A stretch of 64,000 nt of DNA from Caecitellus pseudoparvulus. Its lineage: Eukaryota; Bigyra: Bicosoecida. Positions within the stretch are counted from its first letter, which is position 1, and each line of letters begins with the position of its first letter. The stretch is taken from assembly GCA_965644315.1 (NCBI GenBank), contig CBFFRQ010000089.1, positions 434,001 to 498,000 of the forward strand, in the 5' to 3' direction. The notes below the pieces were generated by a model. That model was not told where the DNA came from, did not search any database, and was given only the letters and a program-made list of their open reading frames with translations. The position numbers and the translations under genes were made by a program. Positions 58,201 through 64,000 of the stretch are shown piece after piece.

Positions 58201-61200
58201 GCTGACCTGCCAGACCCAGGTGGGTGTGGGGTCAGACATGTTCATCCTGCTGCGCACTGGTGGCAAGGGCGCCTCCCCGTCGCCCTTCACGCCCTCCAAC
58301 CCTGCCATGTCCTACGGCCGCCCTGCCATCTCCTCTGTCACTGTGTGGCGTGCCGGCATGCAGCAGCCCAAGCTGGCCACCGCTGGCGGTGACACCATCC
58401 GCATCATCGGCAGCAACTTCGGCCCTGCCCGCCTGCTGCTGGCCAATAACAACGGCGTGACGCAGGACATGCCTGTGGTAGTGGAGGTGGAGTACGGCCT
58501 GCCCCGCGGGGAGGACTTGACCTACCCTGGCAGCAGCCCCATGCGCTTCCAAGCCCTGGCCTGCACGCACAACGTCGCCCCCCACACTCAGATCAACTGT
58601 CTGGCTCCTCCAGGCACCGGCGGCAACCTCGTCGTCCGTGTCGCCGTCAAGGTCACCTACCCCGGCGGTGCCCAGGAGTTCCAATACTCCCAGCTCACCA
58701 ACACCACTGTCGTGTCATACCAGGGCCCGCTCCTGGACCAAGTCACGGGCCCCGGCTCGCGGCAGGGTGGCACCCTTGGAAACGAGCTCATCCGCGTCAT
58801 TGGCCGCAACTTTGGCGCCGTGACACCAGTCATGGGCTCCAACGGCGGCTTCTCTTGCACCACCGCGGCCGACCCCAACCAAGTGACGGCTGCAGACATC
58901 CCCATTGTTCGATACGGCCGCCCTGGGACTGGTCAGCGCCGCTTCACTGCGCGGTACTGCATCGTGAAGTCCGACTCTGTGATTGAGTGCTGCAGTGCCC
59001 CGGGCACTGGTGCTCAGTTCGAGTACACCGTGGAGCTGGATGGGCAGGTGTCCCCTGCGCACTACGAGCCCGAGAGCGGGTACCACCCGCCTGTGGTGAC
59101 TGGGTACCTCAACGCTGATGCCACTGGCCCCGCTGAGCTGTCCCCCACGCCAGGTGATGCCGTGGTGGTGCTGCAGGGTGCCAACTTCGGTGACGGCACG
59201 CAGTGGATCGACAGTGTTGAGTACGGCAAGGACGGGCAGAAGGACTACGACGCCTCCAACTGTGCCATGGTGCCCGGCTACCTGCACACGCGCATCCAGT
59301 GCCGCACGGTGCAAGGCGCTGGGGCGGGCCTGTCCTGGACCGTCACTGTGGACGGCCTGGAGAGCGAGGCGCCGTCCACGAGCTACGGCCCCCCCGTCAT
59401 CACTGGCTTCGCAGGGGCAGCAGCTGTCAACGCCAGCACGCTGGGTGGGCAGGTGGTGGAGCTGCTGGGGTACAACTTTGGCCCCCAGATGGGCGAGGTG
59501 TCCAATGAGGTCCCCGCCGGCCCTGGCTCCGTGAACAAGACGCACACCTTCCTGGACTGGGTGAGGTATGGCCCAGTCACCGGTGAGGAGTACCGCCCTG
59601 ACAACTGCACGGTCTTGTCGCACACGCGCATCTCCTGCGTCACCAAGCCAGGCTCGGGCAAGGACCACACGTGGACTGTGCGTGTGGAGGGCCGCACTGG
59701 CCCAGGGTCTGCCGTCAAGTGGTCCTACGCTGCCCCCGTGCTGAGCGGCATCACGACGCCGCCTGCTGGTGTGCCCACCACCGGCGGTGTCCTGGGCGCG
59801 CTGCAAGGCACCAACCTTGGCACCCAGGACCCCCTTGCATCCGCCTATGTCCAGATTCGCCTCGCCAAGGACGGCGGTGCTGTCATCCGCGCAGAAGTGC
59901 AAAGCATGAGCGTCCTGCCTGGCGGCCTGGAGCAGGTCACATTCTTTTTCCCTGAAGGGTATGGCTTCCACGCCCAGGCACGCCTGGTGGTGGACGGCGC
60001 CCAGCTGCAGTACTCCAACTTCATCTCCTTCAATTACGCCGCTCCCATCTGGTCTGGGTACAAGGTGCGCGGGGACACGCTGGCGGCTTTCGTGCGTGTG
60101 GAGGCGCTGGGCGAGAACTTCGCCGCAGGCCCCATCAACAACGCCGGTTTCCCAATCGCCCGTCTGTTCAACGGCCCCTTTGAGGTGCCGGCCGAGAACA
60201 TCCTGTCTTGGGACCACACCCGCCTGGAGTTCAAGCTGCTGCGGCCTTCCTCTGGCAGCAGCGGTGCTGGCGCGGGGGAGTCCCACGTTCCCGTGGACAT
60301 CCAGGTGTTCAAGGCGACTGAGGAGGTGCCCATCATGCAGGATGTCACGACCACTGTGACCGACAACGTGACCACCTTCGTGAACGGCACTGCTACCTGG
60401 CAGATTGTCTCGTACAACGTCACCACGCAGGTGCCCACCGGCAACAGCAGCGTGGAGGATGTGTACCACGAGGCATCCCGATCTGTAGAGATGGAGCCGC
60501 CTTCCTTCGCCTCCCGTGAGAGCATCTCGTCAGAGCCCCTGGACACTGCCGGTGGTACACGCATCCACTTCCAGGTGCGGGGCATCACGAACAACACCGC
60601 AGACTTGGACGTGTTCGTCGGACCGGGGACCCTGCTGTACGGACCAGCGGACGGCTACGCCAGCACCACGCCACGGTACCGCGACAACCGCTGCACCGAC
60701 CTCGCCATCACATACTGCCTGGAGGATGCAGCTGCGCTGGCCGTGTGCTGTGACGGGGCACCTGGCTGTGTCGCTGCAGATCGCGAGGACACGTTCTACG
60801 TCGAGTGCACTGCGCCAGCAGGGCAAGGCACTCGCAACCGCCTGCGTGCAGTGTTTGCTACTGGCGCCGATATCGGGCTGGGCAGCAGCAACTCCTCAGC
60901 AGACCAAGTGTACATGGAGTACAAGCAGCCCATGATTGACGACATCACCTTCACCACCAGCTCCGGGGCCCTGTCTGGCCGTGCCCTGCAGAGCGGCACC
61001 GTCGTGAACGGGCTCGTGGACAAGGCTGGCCTGCGCGAGACTGGGACGGTGCGTGACAATGGGCGCAACGAGCTGGCCTTCATCTTCAACATGCCCACGG
61101 ACACGGCGTACCTGCACATTGCCGGTGCCAACCTGGGCATGTCTGCCGGCATGAAGGTGATTTCCCCTGGTGGCCTTCCCGGCGCCACAGACGACTTCAT

Positions 61201-64000
61201 GCCCCGGCCCTCAGGGCCCGGCGCCAGCTTGAACCCTTCTCACACTCTGGCTGCGGTGGCAGTGCCGCCCGGCATCAACGGCCTGTCTCTGTCAGACGAC
61301 CGCATCATGGAGTTCCAGGTGTGTGATACGTACGGCTGTGGCCAACTGGCGGATGTGTCTGGGCAGATCGGCTCCCTGAACTTCACCGCGCAGCAGTACA
61401 ACACGGACATCGGCGCAGGGGACCCGCCTGCCACGTGCCGTGATGTCGGCTGCACGGGTGTCGGCCGCCGCATCTCCTTCACCTACGCCGCACCTGTCCT
61501 GTTCAAGGGCACTGTGAAGCTGCCCACCACTGGTGGTGCAGCCCTGGCCCTCAACGGCGCAAACTTCGGACCTGCCTCCCTTGCCAGTGCCGTGTCAGTC
61601 ACCGTGGCTGGGCAAGCCTGCCCTCTGCGCCTGACCCCCGGCGGCGACCGCATGGTCAACCCTGGCGCCTCACCTCACAACCAGATTGTGTGCGACATGC
61701 CCCCTGGGGTTGGCGCCAGCATGGATGTGTCTGTCACGGTTGGCAGCCAAACTGTGTCGGTGCCCTCCGGGACAGACCCCGACTTCAGCATCGGGTACCT
61801 GCCTCCCCGCGTGTTCAACATGTTCCCACGCACTGGGCCCACCAACGGCGCATTGAACCTGACGCTGACTGGTGAGAACTTTGGCACAGACCCCAGCAAG
61901 GTGGTGGTGCGCCTGCGCTCCAACCCCGCTGACGTCGCTGTGGGCCGTGAGGAGGACGTGGAGTCACCCCTGGTCTCTTTCGTGAACGACACCACCATCG
62001 TCTTCACCCTGCCCGAGGGACAGGGTGGTGCCAAGGTCGTGGAGGTGCTGGCTGGCGGCCAGAGCTCTCTCGTGTCTGCGCTGCAGCCTGCGCCCGCCAG
62101 CGCCTGGCCACCCGCTGCCTACTCCCAGTTCGTCTTCGACTACCTGCCCCCCAGGGTGGCGTCTGTGTCCCCCAACTGCGACACGTTCGGCTGCACCATC
62201 ACCATCCGTGGCGAGAACTTTGGCAAGCGTGACTGCAACGCAGCTGGCCCCGTCACCCGCAACAGCACCGCCGACGACCCCGTGCAGGTGGCTGTGCGTG
62301 TGCGGCAGGGTTCCGACGAGGCCCGCGGCCCAGATGACATGGAGTACAACTGTGTGCCCCAGTGCGCCGGCCACACCCACGACGAGTTCCAGTGCGTCCT
62401 GGACCCCGGCATGGGGCGGGAGCTGGATGTGTATGTGCGCATCGGCAGCAAGGAGGCGCCCATCGACGCCAGCGCCGGCACGTACTCCTATGCGGCCCCC
62501 ATCCTCACCTCCACAGTCAGCTCCTATGTCTCTGCCCGGGGCGCTGTGAACTTGACTTTCTACGGCAAGAGCATGGGCATTCCGGAGCGGTCTCCAGCCC
62601 GCGTCTTCGTGGGTGGCAAGGAGTGCCTGAACGCCACCGTGGCCACCATCGACGCTGCCAACCGTGCCCAGAGCCTCAAGTGCCTGCGTCCCGAGACAGA
62701 CACCATCGGTGCCAAGGAGGTGCGCTTCGAGCTGGCCTTCCAGCCAGAGCAGTCCGTGGCAGCCGCGGACGGTTTGCTGCAGTTCAATTGCCCTGATGGG
62801 CACTACGGCCAGCCTGGCGAGCTCTGCGAGCCTTGCCCCATCGGTGGCGTGTGCGAACCCCATCGCGTGTCCTGCGTACAGTTCATCAACGACACTCGGT
62901 ACGGCACGGAAGTGTGCACGCAGTACATGGCGCCGTACGCGCAGCCAGAGCACTGGCGCCTGACCCTGCCGACACCCAACCGTTTCTGCGATCAGCTGAA
63001 CCGCGGCAACCGCACGTACCCCAACAACGGCACATGCTTCTTCTTCGCCGGGTGCGACCCGCCCAACGCCTGCGCCGGGCGAAACTTGTGCACGGAGGGC
63101 TACAAAGGTGAGCGATGTGGGCAGTGTGTGCTGGGTTTCTTCCGCCTGGATGGTGAGTGCGTGAAGTGCCCCGACCTGGCAGGGCTGTACATCGCTTTGT
63201 TCGTCATCGGCATCCTCGTTATTTGCGCCGGCGGCTACTGGCTGAACAAGCAGAACATCAACCTCGCCTTCATCTCCATCGGCGTGGACTATCTGCAGGT
63301 GCTGGCGCTGTTCGCGCGCACCAAGATTGCCTGGCCTCCCGTCATCAAGAACCTCTTCCGCTTCATGTCCGTCTTCAACCTGAACATCGACTTGGCCGCG
63401 CCCGAGTGCCTGAACCCCGAGATGCAGTATGACGTCAAGTGGGCCGCCATCATGCTGCTGCCCGTCCTCATCGCTTCGGTGTTCTTCCTGGTGTACCTTG
63501 TGAACTACCTGTACAAGCGCTGCATCTTGAAGGTGGCAGCAGAGAAGCGCAACTCCCACATGCCGCAGTTGGTGGGCGTGTGCCTGACCATGTTCTACTT
63601 GCTGTACCTGTACCTCACCCGCACCACCTTTGACATCTTCAACTGCAGCCCCACCAACCCGGATGACGGCTTCCAGTACATGGAGGTGGTCTTCGAGAAG
63701 TGCTGGGAGAGTGACCTGCACAACCGCCTCTTCCCCGGTGCCATCGTTACCCTCATCGTGTATGTCATCGCGTACCCAGTCGGTGTTGGCTACGTCCTGT
63801 ACAGCAACAAGGACACAGTGAAGGTGGACCAGCTGCTGCGCGCGCAGTACCTGGGCGACGAAGCCAAGACCAGCACCCGCACCACGTACAGCTTCCGCAA
63901 GATGGCGGAGAAGCTGTACCGTAACTTCAAGCCTGGCAAGTGGTACTGGCAGGTCATCATTATCGCCCGCAAGTTCTTCATCGCCGTCACGTCCCTGCTC
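52233..64000 (+). CDS. Giant secreted/membrane protein: C-type lectin, Cys-rich, cadherin, IPT/TIG and multi-TM, 3' partial
   Basis: Exons 52233-52360, 52545-52661, 52753-52885, 52962-53061 and 53136 to beyond the window give at least 3,781 residues in one frame. Residues 1-19 (MKLLSTMLLLGAQAALVYG) form a signal peptide. A C-type lectin domain follows (to about 159), built from four exons: CPFGWSV, ESDCVAQGGHLASVWNEQE, CWTGGND, TWRWSDGSS, GQPDN and YICKM. Cys-rich ephrin-receptor-like (GCC2/GCC3) repeats cover about 161-450 (CPAGRYS, CANGHYCPSG, CEAGYYCANG). Cadherin-like repeats follow to about 1650 (VNDAPQF, LDYES, VNEPPIF, LDFED). Many IPT/TIG modules then run to about 3280 (GGQSVVITGTSLGP; VVVLQGANFGDG; LTGENFG). 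Then come a Cys-rich EGF-like segment (CGQCVLGFFRLDGECVKCPD) and at least four membrane spans from about residue 3508. It is probably a cell-surface adhesion or sensing protein. Similar giants occur in several protist lineages. Confidence 0.9.

Noticed and set aside
58715-60469. 584-codon ORF on the reverse strand inside the giant lectin gene, and a similar 585-codon one at 61964-63721
   Set aside because: They lie opposite IPT repeats that clearly code on the forward strand. Their translations are rich in His, Val, Gly and Arg, as expected for antisense of GC-rich coding DNA, and show no domain.

Overview
The window is a stretch of nuclear DNA from a GC-rich, gene-dense, single-celled eukaryote. 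Many genes are split by short GT-AG introns of roughly 60-270 bases, whose donor is most often GTGCGT. The products are typical eukaryotic ones: spliceosome, SUMO E2, E2F, MAPK-phosphatase, mitochondrial precursors and a giant adhesion-type membrane protein. I see no tRNA or rRNA gene, no mobile element, no CRISPR array and no bacterial operon. I cannot fix the lineage from sequence alone. The atypical E2F, the DSP-gelsolin phosphatase, the AIR9-type repeats and the lectin/cadherin/IPT giant protein suggest a free-living, probably flagellated protist or alga.

Layout. 1-7.0 kb: 3' part of a very large low-complexity protein. 7.1-14.3 kb: three forward genes, namely a CWC2 splicing factor with extra zinc-finger and WW domains, a PH/AIR9-repeat/WW protein and a CCCH/Smr protein. 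14.4-21.8 kb: two reverse genes, a large Ser/Thr kinase and an unrecognised, probably N-acylated protein. 22.0-30.4 kb: a tandem array of three near-identical genes for F-box plus polytopic membrane proteins; the third has lost its F-box. 30.7-32.9 kb: a prenylated PH-domain protein divergent from a cyclophilin with a 6-base micro-exon. 33.6-42.5 kb: atypical E2F, DSP-gelsolin phosphatase, Spinster-like transporter and mitochondrial glutathione reductase. 42.8-47.3 kb: UBC9, mitochondrial malate dehydrogenase, a DUF4460 protein and a UQCC1/CBP3-like complex III assembly factor carrying a WW domain. 48-51.9 kb: a protein with four exon-modular WW domains and EF-hands, a DNAJC9-like chaperone and a possible primase-like (AEP) protein. 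52.2 kb to the end: the 5' part (more than 3,700 codons) of a secreted/membrane giant with C-type lectin, Cys-rich, cadherin, IPT and multi-TM regions.

Intergenic spaces are short. Convergent genes end within a few bases of each other and in one case overlap by 4 bases, and several gene pairs share divergent promoter regions of about 240-660 bases. The main novelties are the membrane F-box gene array with mosaic divergence, the repeated appearance of WW domains in unexpected fusions (eight in four genes), the micro-exon, and an over-represented TGGGCCCA palindrome. Exon-intron structures were built by hand from reading frame, splice consensus and family alignment from memory; all functional calls rest on motifs, not on a search.
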